Part shown: positions 24,854 through 35,649 of the stretch, piece by piece
Position numbering within the stretch: position 1 is the stretch's first letter
Layout: each line of letters opens with the position of its first letter
Assembly (NCBI GenBank): GCA_001414345.1
Contig: LLCB01000245.1
Coordinates: 1 to 64,000 of the forward strand
Length of the DNA stretch: 64,000 nt
Direction of reading: 5' to 3'
Source of the DNA: Hymenoscyphus infarciens
Lineage: Eukaryota > Ascomycota > Leotiomycetes > Helotiales > Helotiaceae
Notes under the pieces: generated by a model
Told to the model about the DNA's origin: nothing
The model's database searches: none
The model's input: only the letters and a program-made list of their open reading frames with translations
Program-made: the position numbers and the translations under genes

Positions 24854-25426
24854 GTGGATTGATGTCGAATTGAATGAATGAATTGGTTTATGGATCTTGT
24901 TTTCATTTATTGTTCTCTGCATGACATGGCGCAACAAGGGATGGATGATATCAAACGTGACTATAGATGAAATGAAAGAATGGATAGTGATCTGCTTCAT
25001 TCAGCTGCCTTTTCCTTTTGTTATTGGGTTTATCTTATTTGTTTGCACCACCACCTTTTCCGTCGTCAACTCATATCCTAAGGTTTTTCTTTGATGGTGA
25101 TGTAAGACTCCCTGCCATCGTTCTTCGCACACCCGAGAAGGAATATTATTCGAAAAGTTTCCTATAAAAAAAGAAATAAACTTACAAGAAGAGTTCACTT
25201 AACAGATTTCCCTAAACCCCACTCATCATGCACTTCCGTTCTTTTAACATAATCGTTCTAGGCGCTCTAGAATGCCGTCCGTTGATTATACATCATTCAA
25301 ATACACTCTCAACTCCGCCCTCCCACCCCCTCAACAACAACAACCAAACTCCCCTCACTTTCCCTCTCCTCCTCAACCTCACTAACACGCCATCAGCACT
25401 TTTTCATCTCTCTTCACACACTCTCA
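24854..25426. other. Region between fbp1 and a minus-strand MFS gene
   Basis: 3' flank of fbp1, converging with the MFS gene. If the MFS gene has an additional last exon across the neighbouring microsatellite, that exon would lie at about 25310-25390 (an acceptor GTGTTAG is present on the minus strand). Confidence 0.45.
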
Positions 25427-25603
25427 ATAAAAAATATAAAAATATAAAAAATATAAAAAATATAAAAAATATAAAAAATATAAAAAATATAAAAGATATA
25501 AAAAATATAAAAAATATAAAAAATATAAAAAATATAAAAAATATAAAAAATATAAAAAATATAAAAAATATAAAAAATATAAAAAATATAAAAAATATAA
25601 AAA
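25427..25603. repeat. 9-bp microsatellite (AAAAATATA)n, about 19 copies
   Basis: Nearly perfect tandem array of a 9-bp unit. The visible differences are one AAAGATATA unit and a shorter spacing at the left end. Because the period is a multiple of three, it gives spurious repeat peptides on both strands (Lys-Asn-Ile on one, Phe-rich on the other). It starts 13 bp from the last codon of the Dal5-type MFS gene. Confidence 0.95.
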
Positions 25604-25615
25604 GCAGGAAGAAAC

Positions 25616-27575
25616 TCACGCATCACGTCTCTGCAACCAAACAGCCATTGTCAAAGTCAACCCCGCGCAAACGATCAACCCCACCGTGACTGAGTTACCC
25701 ACCAGGAACCGTGGCGCCTTGGTCGTGTTGTACGTGATGAGGGGGATCCAGGCGTTGAAGGCGTAGGCGACGGAGTTTGTGGTGCCGAGGATGAATTTTC
25801 GTTCTAGGGAGTCGGAGGAACATGCCTGGGAGGGGGGGGTTGGGGTTAGTTTAGTGGTGGGGTGTGGATATGGTTTAGTTGAGGGGTGTCGATATGGTTT
25901 GGAAGTACAGAGGAGAGATTGGAAAGGACTATGGAAAAGACGTACTTCGTTCACCATTGTTAGGAATATAGGTCCAGAGCCCTGAGCGAATCCGGTGAGG
26001 TAGTAGGATGCCCATTTTAGACCGAACGGTACGCCATCCCAAATCGCCAGGTTCATTGCGGCGAAAAAGCAAACCACAAGAGAGAAGTAGACTATTGGTG
26101 AACGGAGTTGCAAGGCATCCGATGTCCACCCGTAGGAGAGGGTTGTGATGATTGTGATGGCGTTTATTACTGTAGGGTAAGTATTGATTTGGGGAACTGA
26201 GTACCGTTTTAGACTCTTCAACCACAAGTTCATATAGCCTCCTATATTTTCGCTGCAGATGAAGAATCTCGAGTGGTGTTAGGGTGTTAAATGGAAAGAG
26301 GAAGGGGGAGGGGGAAGGGGGAGGGAGTAGGTACGTGTAATAAGCTGTGTAAACCCAGAAATGCCATTTTCCCAGCACTCGCTTAATCCCACCCCAAGTC
26401 ACTGGCTCATCATCTCCACGTCCTGCATCAACCATTCTCTGGCGCGCGAGCGTCACTTCCTCAGTTTTCAACCACTGAACCCTAGTATTCGAGGGAAGAT
26501 CCGGTAAGGCGTAGTATGCTGAAATCCAGTCAGCCACTAGCTCCGTTCCTCACCTCCTTCCACTTCCTCACTCCTCTTCATTCCCTCTTTGAAAGAAAAA
26601 TTGCCATACCCCACAAAGCCATAGGCAAAGTAATCACCCCATCAAAAATAAAAAGCCATCTCCACCCCGCCAATCCCCCCGTCCCATTCATACCCGTATA
26701 CAGCGCCGCCTGTAAATACCCGCTAAACATGGAACCTACGAATGCGCTGGCGAAGAAAATGGATGCTCGTTTGGCTAGTTCGCGTTTGGTGTACCAGCCG
26801 CCGAGGATGGTGTGGACGGCGGGGTAGAAGGTTCCTTCTGCCAGGCCGACGAGGAAACGGCAGACATAGCTAAGTTTCAACACATGGAGGTTAAATCGAA
26901 TCACTTTGCTTCTTTGAGAAAGGAGGAAGAATCGTGGCACATAGCTTAGAAGAGAATGGATGAATGGGATAGGGATGGGTCAGGAAACTTGAACTTACAG
27001 CTGATGGGGTGTTTTTACTGCGGCGGTTGCGAAGGTTATGATTACCCAGATCAATTCCCATGTCGGACACCATATTGATGGTCGAATTTTGGTGCCTGAA
27101 AACGTGTTAGTATGTCGTCCGCGGCGATGAACAATTCGAAAAGGGAAGAGGGGGAAGAAAATCTTTACAAATTAATTGCGAGGGAATTTGGCTGATAACA
27201 TAACCAATAGTCCACATGGTAGTAAAAGTCTGATACTCATTTCCCACAACATTGAGGTCTTCTTTCATTCCTGAGACGTAGGCATTGGAAAGGTTGTTGG
27301 AATTGAGGTTCTTGGAGAAGTATGTGAATCCCGCCCATGTTCTGTGAAGAGTCAAATGAATGTAACGCGGACGAAAGTGATGGGAGGTCTTACAAGATGA
27401 AAATATCGAGTTTGAAAATTAGGCGTCTTTCTTCTGGTGTTCGGTCGAGGCTATCCCAAAGAATCTCGCGGATACGGTGTCGTATGCTCTTTTTGTCATG
27501 GTTGGAGGAGAGGAAACTTGGAGATGGTGAGGCGACCTCCAGGGAGGTACCATTCTCGAGAGTTTTTCCCGACAT
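25616..27575 (-). CDS. MFS transporter, Dal5/allantoate permease-type (anion:cation symporter)
   Basis: Seven exons on the minus strand: 27575-27394, 27341-27169, 27095-26999, 26869-26610, 26518-26335, 26252-25946, 25825-25616. They give 470 residues with all six joints in frame. Family role (established): uptake of organic anions such as allantoate, nicotinate, pantothenate or biotin precursors. Seen here: SNAYVSGMKEDLNVVGNEYQ near helix 1, FLVGLAEGTFYPAVHTILGG in helix 4, GWRWLFIFDG before helix 6, ALPDLPSNTR in the central loop and a final WLQRRDA. Introns are 52-129 bp. Start at MSGKTLENG. The last exon ends at a TGA that overlaps a good donor (GC|GTGAGT), so the mature C-terminus may continue past the adjacent microsatellite with a short acidic tail. 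Substrate unknown. Confidence 0.88.
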
Positions 27576-28295
27576 GGTTGGGGGCTTTTGGAAAGAGAGT
27601 TTCGACAAGAAGCCAAAGAACACTTGAAAAGACCTCCAATTTTCCCCTCGGGTACTTGCAAACGAAGCTATGGCAATTGAAAACTCACACCCTAGAAACG
27701 CATCCCATTCTTGCATTATGGAATCTAAACTTGCATTGCAACATGCGGTGCAACTTCAAAAGTGGAACCTGTATGGGGTGGATGCATCCGTTACCTTTAC
27801 GGTCCACGGGTAGTTTTACATGAACCTCTTAGCGATGCTTATTTGATTATTCTAGAATACTGCCGTGTTATTTCTTAACGTTCTTGGTAAGATTCAAAAT
27901 AGCAAAAATCAGGTTTCATCAGCTCGTGGCTGGACTTTAGACCAGAGACTTGGTCGTTCTTGTTCTCGGTAGAGTTCGCGAATCGGTCAATATGACTCGA
28001 GTTGGCTAGATACAAGCTACCACGTTAAATAAGCGATAAGCAATTCAAAAATTCTTAAAAGCTAACGGGAATAAAGCCTAGCTTCAATACGATCGATATG
28101 AGGGCATTCAGGGTACTTAAGGCGTGCTGAATTTCTCTCCACTTTTCTCGTGATCAGCCATCCAATAACTCAACCCCGCAAACGACTGAGAATACAAGAA
28201 CATAAGTAATCAATGAGCTTATACTTCTTCACATTCGTTCCAAGAAGAGGTCTAAGAAACAAACGAAACGAAAATTTAACTCAGGTTCGCTTAAA
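27576..28295. promoter_or_regulatory. Divergent promoter region of the Dal5-type MFS and the oxygenase
   Basis: A 720-bp gap lies between the start codons of two head-to-head genes, so regulation could be shared. No specific operator was recognised. Frames inside it are shadows of the MFS 5' region. Confidence 0.45.
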
Positions 28296-29528
28296 ATGCC
28301 TTCAGACCTCCCCACTTACGTGTACCCAAAACAAACAGACGAAAAGCGTATGTTACAAAACCAACCATAGCCCACACCAAAACTAACATCAAGACAGTAG
28401 AATGGGCTGACCTGGAAGCTCTTGACATATCCAAGCTCTCGGATCCCGCTGGGAAACGCGAGTTAGCAGCCCAGCTTTTAAGTTTCATTGACAAAAATGG
28501 TAACCTAACATCATTCCCTTCTCAAACATCAAATGCCAACAACCACCAGGTTTCTTCTACGTCAAGGGACACGGGCTGTCTGAAGAAGATGTAACCCGTC
28601 AATACGCCATAGCCCAGTCATTTTTCGACCTCCCCCTAGAAGAAAAGACAAAATACCTAGCCAATACTGCCGTTGGCGACTTCCGAGGCTACAAAGCCAA
28701 AGCGACGGGCGAGCTTGAAGGACGAGATAACGATGAGCGATACAACATTCCAAAGTTCACACCCGAGCATGAACGTCCGCATCCAGAACTAATTTTAGAA
28801 CACTACGAAGAGATTAAGAAATTCTCACTTCATATACACAACCATATTTTGCTCCCACTTTTGCGTCTCTTTGCTTTTGTATTGGAGTTGGAGGATGAGG
28901 AGTATTTCGTGCAAAGACATCGCTATGAGGCACCTGGACTGGAGTATTTGAGATATATGAAATATCATCCTAGTGAGAATAAGCTTTGGGCTATTGGACA
29001 TACGGATTACAATACTCTCACGTTTTTGTTTCATCAACCCGTCGCTGGATTGCAAGTACAGACGAAGGATGGATGGAGATATGGTATGCCTCTGCTTTCA
29101 CCCACTCACTCGCCCGAGAACGCCACCATTCCCTATCATGAACGTGTACTGAGTTATATCAAATAGCACGGTCCAACCCCGGACAAATAATAGTAAACGT
29201 AGCCGACGCCCTAGAATTTCTTTCAGCCGGTTATCTCAAATCGACGGTTCATCGAGTAGTTCAGCCTCCAGCGGATCAAAGAGAGAAAGCTCGCTTAAGC
29301 TTGATATACTTTGCACGACCGGAGGCTGATACGAAACTTGAACCGGTTCGAAGTCCTTTGCTTGAGAGACTGGGGTTGCAGAATAAAAGTGATGTGAGTT
29401 TGGGAAGCGTTACTGCTGAAGAGTGGGCGAGGGCGAGAATTGCCAAGGATCATCGTTTTAGAGCTGGGTTGGTGAAGGAGCGGGAGACTGAGATTATTGC
29501 GGGTGTTAGTCAACAGTATTATGATTGA
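28296..29528 (+). CDS. 2-oxoglutarate/Fe(II)-dependent oxygenase (isopenicillin N synthase-like)
   Basis: Join 28296-28347, 28398-28499, 28550-29083, 29167-29528, giving 349 residues. Family role (established): non-haem iron enzymes that hydroxylate, desaturate or cyclise small molecules. Seen here: N-terminal DIOX_N domain with KGHGLSEEDV and FFDLPLEEKTKYL, then the catalytic domain with iron ligands HTD (His202, Asp204) and His258 (STVHRVV), and the 2-oxoglutarate-binding RLS (Arg272). All required residues are present. The three introns (50, 50 and 83 bp) begin GTATGT, GTAACC and GTATGC and close the frame. The neighbouring divergent Dal5-type transporter suggests, but does not prove, that the two act on the same nitrogenous or organic-acid substrate. 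Confidence 0.9.
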
Positions 29529-29693
29529 GAGTTTGTGAACTGGAGAGTGTAACTCAAGTTGTTAAAATTTGGCGACGTCAAATTTGAGGTATTCCAATCA
29601 TAATTCCCATACCAGAGCCACAATTTCCAAAAGCCAGCAAAATGGCTCCCACTGTGTGAAGCGGTTGGTGCAGTGTTGGTGAAAACACAGCTA

Positions 29694-30213
29694 CAGTCAG
29701 TTGCGAATTAAGCTTGAATTTTAACGTTTTTTTGTAATCCGAGCGTTTTTGAAAAAAGCTCTACTTTTCCCCTCTCTACTATCTTTCTCCTCTTTACTTA
29801 ATAACAATATATGTTAGTATACTCTAGATAACCAGAAATAAGAGCACTATATGTCCTCTATTACTCTATAAACTTTTTATATATAAAATAGAAGTTTATA
29901 TTTATATTCTACTTTTTAGAAGGCCTTATCAAGGTAGCGATAAGACCTTATAGAGGTAGTGAAAATTTTTAAAAAAGGGGTTTTTTTAAGAATTATTTAT
30001 TTTTTAGTTTACTTTTATTATACTTTCTTTAAATTAATAAGTAATATAGAAGAGAGATAATTAGATATAGCGCTTCTTTCTAGCTAGGCCTCGTCTCTTT
30101 TAGAGTACTTTTATTTTCTGTCTTTTAAAGAAAAGAGGGAGAAAGCTTTGAAAAAAAAAAAGCTTAGATTATAAAAAAAGTGGGCAAATTCAAGCTTAAC
30201 TCGCAACTCACTG
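29694..30213. mobile_element. 520-bp MITE with TA target site, Tc1/mariner-like
   Basis: Inverted termini start CAGTCAGTTGCGAATTAAGC on the left and, read inward from the right, CAGTGAGTTGCGAGTTAAGC. About 26 of the first 28 bases match. Both ends abut a TA dinucleotide (29692-29693 and 30214-30215), the target duplication of Tc1/mariner elements. The interior is AT-rich and has no open frame, so this is a non-autonomous element. Confidence 0.82.
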
Positions 30214-30272
30214 TAGGGCTTTTCGAAGAACCGAAGATGTAATGTAATATAAGACCTGGGGATATTGATGTG

Positions 30273-30819
30273 CAGTGTTTTAGCTTTCCCCGCCTTGGTC
30301 AGCCTGGCACTCCGGAGAGGATAGGCTACTCACCTAGGTAAGGATAGGAGAGGCTAGGCTAGATTAGGATTAAGGCTAGGCTAAGTTTAGTAGGCTAGGT
30401 ACTCTAACTAGGATAGGAGTGGCTAGGAAAGTTCTAAAAATAGGATAGGAGTAGCTAGGTAGGTAAAAAAAGGAGGCTAGGCTAGAGTAGGATTAGGAAG
30501 GTAACCCTCTAAGAGTTCTAATTAGGACCTAGACCCTCTTTTCTACCCGCTTTCTAGATATTAAGCGAAATTAGAGACCTAGACCCTCTTTTCTACCCGC
30601 CTTTCGGACTTTAAGCGAAATTAACTAGCCTAACTCTTCCTATCTTAGCCTCTTTATTTAGTAAGGAAAGGTAAGTAAGTACTATAGGATAGGAGTGGCT
30701 AGGAAAGCTAGAGTTTAAGGATAGGAGAAGGCGGGATTGCCTTAAAATAGAGGTAGGAGAGAGAAGGATCGTCGAGGTAGGATAGAATAATAGATTAGGC
30801 GGGGAAACCTAAAACACTG
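30273..30819. mobile_element. 547-bp hAT-type MITE with perfect 8-bp target duplication
   Basis: Inverted termini CAGTGTTTTAG(C/G)TTTCCCC continuing GCCT (22 of 23 matching). The element is flanked on both sides by TTGATGTG (30265-30272 and 30820-30827). An 8-bp duplication and a CAGTG end are hAT hallmarks. The interior is made of degenerate TAGGCTAGG-type short repeats plus a duplicated segment CCTCTTTTCTACCCGC (30534 and 30583). There is no coding capacity. Confidence 0.9.
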
Positions 30820-30935
30820 TTGATGTGGGTAGAACTAGTCCACTAGATGGGAAAATATTACTCTACGCTTATATAGACGATTAAAGAACAAGCGATATTC
30901 GATATGTTAAGGAGAACCGCCAGAGCAATATTTAG

Positions 30936-31613
30936 TTAGTGATAGAAATCAGGTATCATCTTAAAAGCAACCCGAGGATCTATTCCCTCTATCGGCTCAG
31001 GGGACACTGGCTCTCCAGGTAGAGGCGGAAGAGGTTTATCCCTCAGAGTCGTGAGAGTCCTCTTTGGTTTCCAATTTCCTCGATTGTCTGTATTTAGAGA
31101 GATGGTCTTTCTCGTCGGGACCAACCCGTCGGCCAAAACTCTATTCTCCGTCGTCTTTTTCCTTTCTTCTGAACGCTCTTCCTGTACCTTCCTCTCTTTT
31201 TCGGTCTGGCTTGCACAACTAGCCTCCCTCCCGACTCCGCCCACCCTCTCTAACTCCCCCCCACCTCTCCAAACTAACAACCCATCATCTAGCCACTTAT
31301 CCTTCTTCTCCTCTCCGGTATATGGACATCCCTCCCTAGCCATCCCACAATCCCCGTCTATAACTTCAATAGGATCCTCAAAATATAACGGACACATCCT
31401 CATGTCTAAGACTGTGTTTGGCATATCCCCCCATGTTGTAATGTAGGTGTGGAGATGGAGGTACCAGTGTTTACTCGTTTCTGAGTCTGCGGATTCTTGG
31501 GCTTTGAGATGGTGTTTGCAGGGTTTTAGACGGGTAAGTTTACAGGGACAGTTTGTGAAGATATGGGGTTGGTGCAGACACATTTTTGGTTTTGTTTTCT
31601 TAGAAGTGTGCAT
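30936..31613 (-). CDS. Hypothetical protein with Cys-containing N-terminal half
   Basis: Single-exon frame of 225 residues. It resembles short uncharacterised fungal proteins that begin with a Cys/His-containing segment, here CLHQPHIFTNCPCKLTRLKP and CKHH, followed by CPLYFEDPIEVIDGDCG and CPYTGEE. Six or more cysteines in the first half could form a zinc-binding or disulphide fold. The second half is charged and low-complexity and ends in a proline-rich PLPPLPGEPVSPEP segment. A second Met, MCLHQ at 31583, is an equally good start. No name or function can be given. Confidence 0.55.
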   Translation of the reverse strand: MHTSKKTKPKMCLHQPHIFTNCPCKLTRLKPCKHHLKAQESADSETSKHWYLHLHTYITTWGDMPNTVLDMRMCPLYFEDPIEVIDGDCGMAREGCPYTGEEKKDKWLDDGLLVWRGGGELERVGGVGREASCASQTEKERKVQEERSEERKKTTENRVLADGLVPTRKTISLNTDNRGNWKPKRTLTTLRDKPLPPLPGEPVSPEPIEGIDPRVAFKMIPDFYH

Positions 31614-33513
31614 TTATGAGCGAATGTTTGAGTTCTATGCTAGAATGGAAAGCGGGAAGTGAGTCAACTGGAGTGGAGTAAGTTATTGTGCTGGTGATTC
31701 CTTCTGGGTTTATTTTGTTAGAGTAGATTCACAATCGCTTTGTCTTAGTCAAGCACAGTGTACCTATGCTTGTGGGTGTGAGTGTTCTTGAATAGGGCAT
31801 TCATCGAAGCATGCGAGGTTAAGCGAAACGCAACCTTTTATTCTCTTCTCCTGCTTTCAATTCCCAACGTGTATTCGTTTGCCGTGCTTTCACAATAGTA
31901 ATCTCGTCACTCTTGAGGTTCTAGTACCCAATCCATCATTACAAGCGATACGGCTGCGACACGAAATAATTCCTGGTTCCTTACTTACCCAACTCTGCTG
32001 CCCCGCATGCAACCACCAAAACTCCTCGCGGCACCTTTGTTGACTTGATAAGGCTAACTTAGAGTATTCAGTATCATACTAGCCACTTCAAAAGAATCCA
32101 TTAAGCAAACAGAACTACTCATGACAATTGACTGTCGAAAGCTGACTTACCCTCGAAACACCCAACCACTCCCGTTAGCACAAGAGTACATTTGATAGCT
32201 AGCGTCTTTTGAAGCTAACTCACTTATTACCTCACAATAGAGATGGAGATAAATGCATTGTCATATCCCGAGCGGAGAACCTACATACCAACAGCCATAT
32301 GCCACAGACGACTCCCCCTTTCATTGCGCCCCCTGGTGTTTTTGCTCCATTGCCTTGATGAAGGTTGGCCGACGTGGTTTCCAAAAGCAAATCCCAGGTC
32401 TAGATTTTTCAGAGGCTGAGGTCGCAGCTTCCTATTAGATATTGTAATTATCATTTCCAAAATCTTCCATTTCTTGCTGTCGAGAAATCCCTCACTGTCG
32501 AATCTTTCAAATTTTACGAGCCATAAACCGTAGCATCTTTTCATACTGATCTAAAAAGTAAAAATTCCATCGGGGATCAGTTGCCGCTGCTTTCTCCCTT
32601 AATAAGGAAAGTGTTGCGGCCGTTGAACGGAATACAGTCTGGGAAGAGTTTTGCAGCGATTTCAAGTGATACTCAGCGCTTGCCCTGTTAAGTTTTATAC
32701 TAGTGTAGTCTCTTGTTCGAAAGCCACGGCATGCTACTCACACCAGCTGTCAAAGAGTATCGAAGGAAGAGTTTCTTTTCGAACCTATCCACCTCATAAC
32801 GAAAATGATTGAGCGAAGCTGTGCTTGAGTACATCATCATGCCCCTCAACCACAGTTATCATTGCTCACTCTATGATATACACCTTTCTACCTCTCCAAA
32901 AACAACCTCCGAAATTTTCTCTCTTACACCCTTTGAAGAATACTTCACGCGAGCCCTACTCTTAAAGGTCCAGTGTAGAGTCCAGTACCACATTTATCAT
33001 CTGTTTTGAAATAGCTCCTTTAAACTGATTATATAACCTCGTCTGCGGTGAGTTAGAAATAGCAGCACCACTACGTAAGATACGCAATAGCGACCACATG
33101 GCCCTTTTGACTGCTCTGACGCCTTAGTCAGGGCTTTACGAGCTATATTTGAAATTTGTTTCAAGCTATCATATGAGGAAGTATCGTTTAGGGTGTATAT
33201 CGGTCCACTGAGAAGGATGGTTCGGAAATGAATCGACAGCAAGGAGAAAGACCCTCCCAAAGATTCCGTACTTCAAATCCTGAGGACATTCAATACATTC
33301 CCAACAAAATCCTCTGGTACTATTACAGCGTTTAGAACTAACGGGCGGCTTAGCCAAAATATCTCCCCCTCTCCCTCTCCCGCCCAATAACAGCGCTATG
33401 CATGAACGTCAGCCAGTTTCATGAATGGAAGAAAGCGAGGTGGTGAGCGGATGTATATGTACTACAACTCGTAACGGCATGAACAAAGGCAAACACCCTC
33501 CTTAGAGACGTGG
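31614..33513. other. Intergenic, no gene seen
   Basis: 1.9 kb with only short frames. A minus-strand frame near 33169-33387 has a Cys cluster (FCWECIECPQD) but no coherent extension. No RNA gene was seen. Confidence 0.45.
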
Positions 33514-33691
33514 ACATTGCTCTCCGGCATCTATTTTAGTTTAAACTGTTCAAGATAGTCTAGAACTTTTAAAATTATTGTTTGAGAAGGTTTAGGTGAA
33601 TTAAGAGGTTGCTTTCTTGATTCTCCGACATCTTCCAAGACAATATTTAAAATTGTGCACGATAAGACAGAAGGGTGCCGGAGAGCAATGT
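33514..33691. mobile_element. 178-bp inverted-repeat element, superfamily unclear
   Basis: Ends ACATTGCTCTCCGGCATC (left) and, from the right inward, ACATTGCTCTCCGGCACC. About 17 of 18 bases match. No convincing target duplication was found. A sequence related to the right end occurs alone at 52675-52698, which suggests a repeated family. Confidence 0.6.
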
Positions 33692-34616
33692 ATGAACGTT
33701 TTACATTCCCTTGAATTCTCCTACCACCAAGGACCTAGATATATAAATATATAACTTTCTCTAAGAATAAGCTCTCAACTTCTGTCTAATTAAGAAATGG
33801 CAGGTTTCGCGCATGTATCTCAAAGGTGCTTCACACCAAGCAATAGAAGACCCGGTGACCACAACCACTCACCGCTAAAACATGGTAATGATACAAGGGG
33901 TAGAAGTCAATACTTAGACAACTATCCAATCTCCGCCTGAACATCTAGCCCAAAACAACAAGAAGAAAATGAGGATTGGAAAGCGTATACAGTGTCTGAT
34001 TTACGAACAACATACGAGGGAGGAATCGACAGCGAAAAGATATTCGACAATAAATGCATCGCAAATCCTCTGATCCAGTCGTGCAATCAACCCCCTTTCG
34101 ACATTCTGGAGGGATTATCAGATTGTGTGGGGACTTGTGCAGGCACAGGTTACCTCCTCTTTTCCAGTGGTAGTACTAGTGCACCATGGGCATACATGTT
34201 GGAAGAATGTGTGTTAGCTCAAGCTGGGAGTCTCCTGGAGTCGTGGAACGAGCAATCAAATACAGGAAGGAGGGGTACAGGAAATGCATACTACCAGAGA
34301 CCACAAAGCGTGAATGTTTTCTTGCGCGGATTTCAAAATCGTGCTATCATTTCCCGTCTAGAGGCCCAAACCATAATTCGCAAATGGGGTATCCATCCAC
34401 CACGATCGCTCTCTATTTCGAAGTTAATTAAACCCGTTCTCAACCAATATTCAACAGTAATGCAGAACCAAGATCTCGCCTCTACTCTAACTCCTTTTAT
34501 GCCGTATCATCCGTTGTGTTTTCTCATATCATGTCGGTAACCGAGTTATTTCCCCAGAACATTCCCATCCCCACCATAATATCATCATCATATTTTTGGG
34601 TTTCCCCCACCGCAAA
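33692..34616. other. Region downstream of the secreted-protein gene
   Basis: A plus-strand open frame of 182 codons (33992-34540) exists but has no recognisable motif, and I consider it chance or decayed. Confidence 0.4.
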
Positions 34617-35649
34617 TCACGGGCCATTGAAGTTCACATTCGAATACTTGCATGTTGTTGATCCGCCAACTGTTTCTTGGGTTCCGCTTGAGATGGCATA
34701 GTTGAATGCGGGTGAGACGGTGTATCTACGGTGAAGCTTGTTAGGAAATGGTTCAAGATCCTCGTAGTTTGTTGTTTAAGAGAATAGAAGAGACGAAGAT
34801 GGAACAAAAGTAGGGAAAAGAGGGGAGGAAGAGGAAGAGAGGCATACCCAGTAGAACACCATGCATTAGTAGTCGAGGCTGTGATGGCGATATTACTCCA
34901 TTGCACCAGTCCATAATCCCACGTACCGCCCGATTGGAATTCCAGCGCTAGCAGAGCTCGAATGAGGGCCCCTCTGTCAGCTGTTGTGATGTTAATATTG
35001 TACGCGAGGGTAGAGATGAGAGTTATTACAGAAGTTTTGTGACGTAGAACCAGTTTGAGGTTTTGATCCAGCGGCTGAACCTGTGGGACCGGGAGAATAT
35101 GACCATGCATCTGTCCATACGCCATTTCCATCCTGTGTGAATGTTGATGTGATTGAATCTCCGGGATAGACTGTTGAAGCACTGTATTAGCGACCTGAGG
35201 TTTCAAAGTGGAAAGGATGAAGTACCTTTGATGGGTGCTGCCTTGTAATCTGGACTTGATCGGGGGTTAGAAGATTCTAACTTTTGGATCCAAAAAAGTT
35301 GGCAACTTACTTGCAACAGTATTCTACCCAAAACTGCCAAGAGCCCGCTGATTTCGAATCGGCTATGACACTTTGATAGACAAAATTACCAGCCTCGTTT
35401 TGAAGACCAGGCCAGACTCCATGTAGACCTTTTCCAGGGGATACCGAAGGGACGATTACCGTGATTTGATACTGCGGAAGGGTAAGTAAATGGAGTGGGG
35501 TGGTCGAGTTGAAGGTTTATAATTACTCGAGTAATAGGGGCATTTGGGAGAAACCAGAATACATCGGTCGTGGATTCTGCGTCGTCTCTTGGCCAGAGAG
35601 GGAATGCGATGGCCGCACCGATGAAGAAGAGAAGTGTGAAGATGTTCAT
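34617..35649 (-). CDS. Small secreted protein, six exons, four conserved-looking Cys
   Basis: Exons on the minus strand: 35649-35527, 35471-35311, 35254-35226, 35170-35030, 34980-34848, 34725-34617. They give 231 residues and all joints close in frame. No single exon is obvious alone, and the gene appears only after splicing. Seen here: signal peptide MNIFTLLFFIGAAIAF, then VSPGKGLHGVWPGLQNEAG, GSWQFWVEYCCN, YPGDSITSTFTQ, LLALEFQSGGTWDYG, TTNAWCSTG and a C-terminal TTCKYSNVNFNGP. Four cysteines suggest two disulphides, and the length and alternating pattern suggest a beta-sandwich. I recall similar extracellular proteins in filamentous fungi but cannot name a characterised family. Exon 3 is only 29 nt. 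Introns are 49-122 bp with GTAATT, GTAAGT, GTACTT, GTAATA and GTATGC donors. Confidence 0.75.

Noticed and set aside
25228..25689. Plus-strand 153-codon frame with a Lys-Asn-Ile repeat
   Set aside because: It is a by-product of the 9-bp microsatellite, whose period is a multiple of three. It has no domain and overlaps the MFS last exon.
33992..34540. 182-codon plus-strand frame
   Set aside because: No domain, signal or splice context, and several overlapping frames are of similar quality. Treated as chance or decay.
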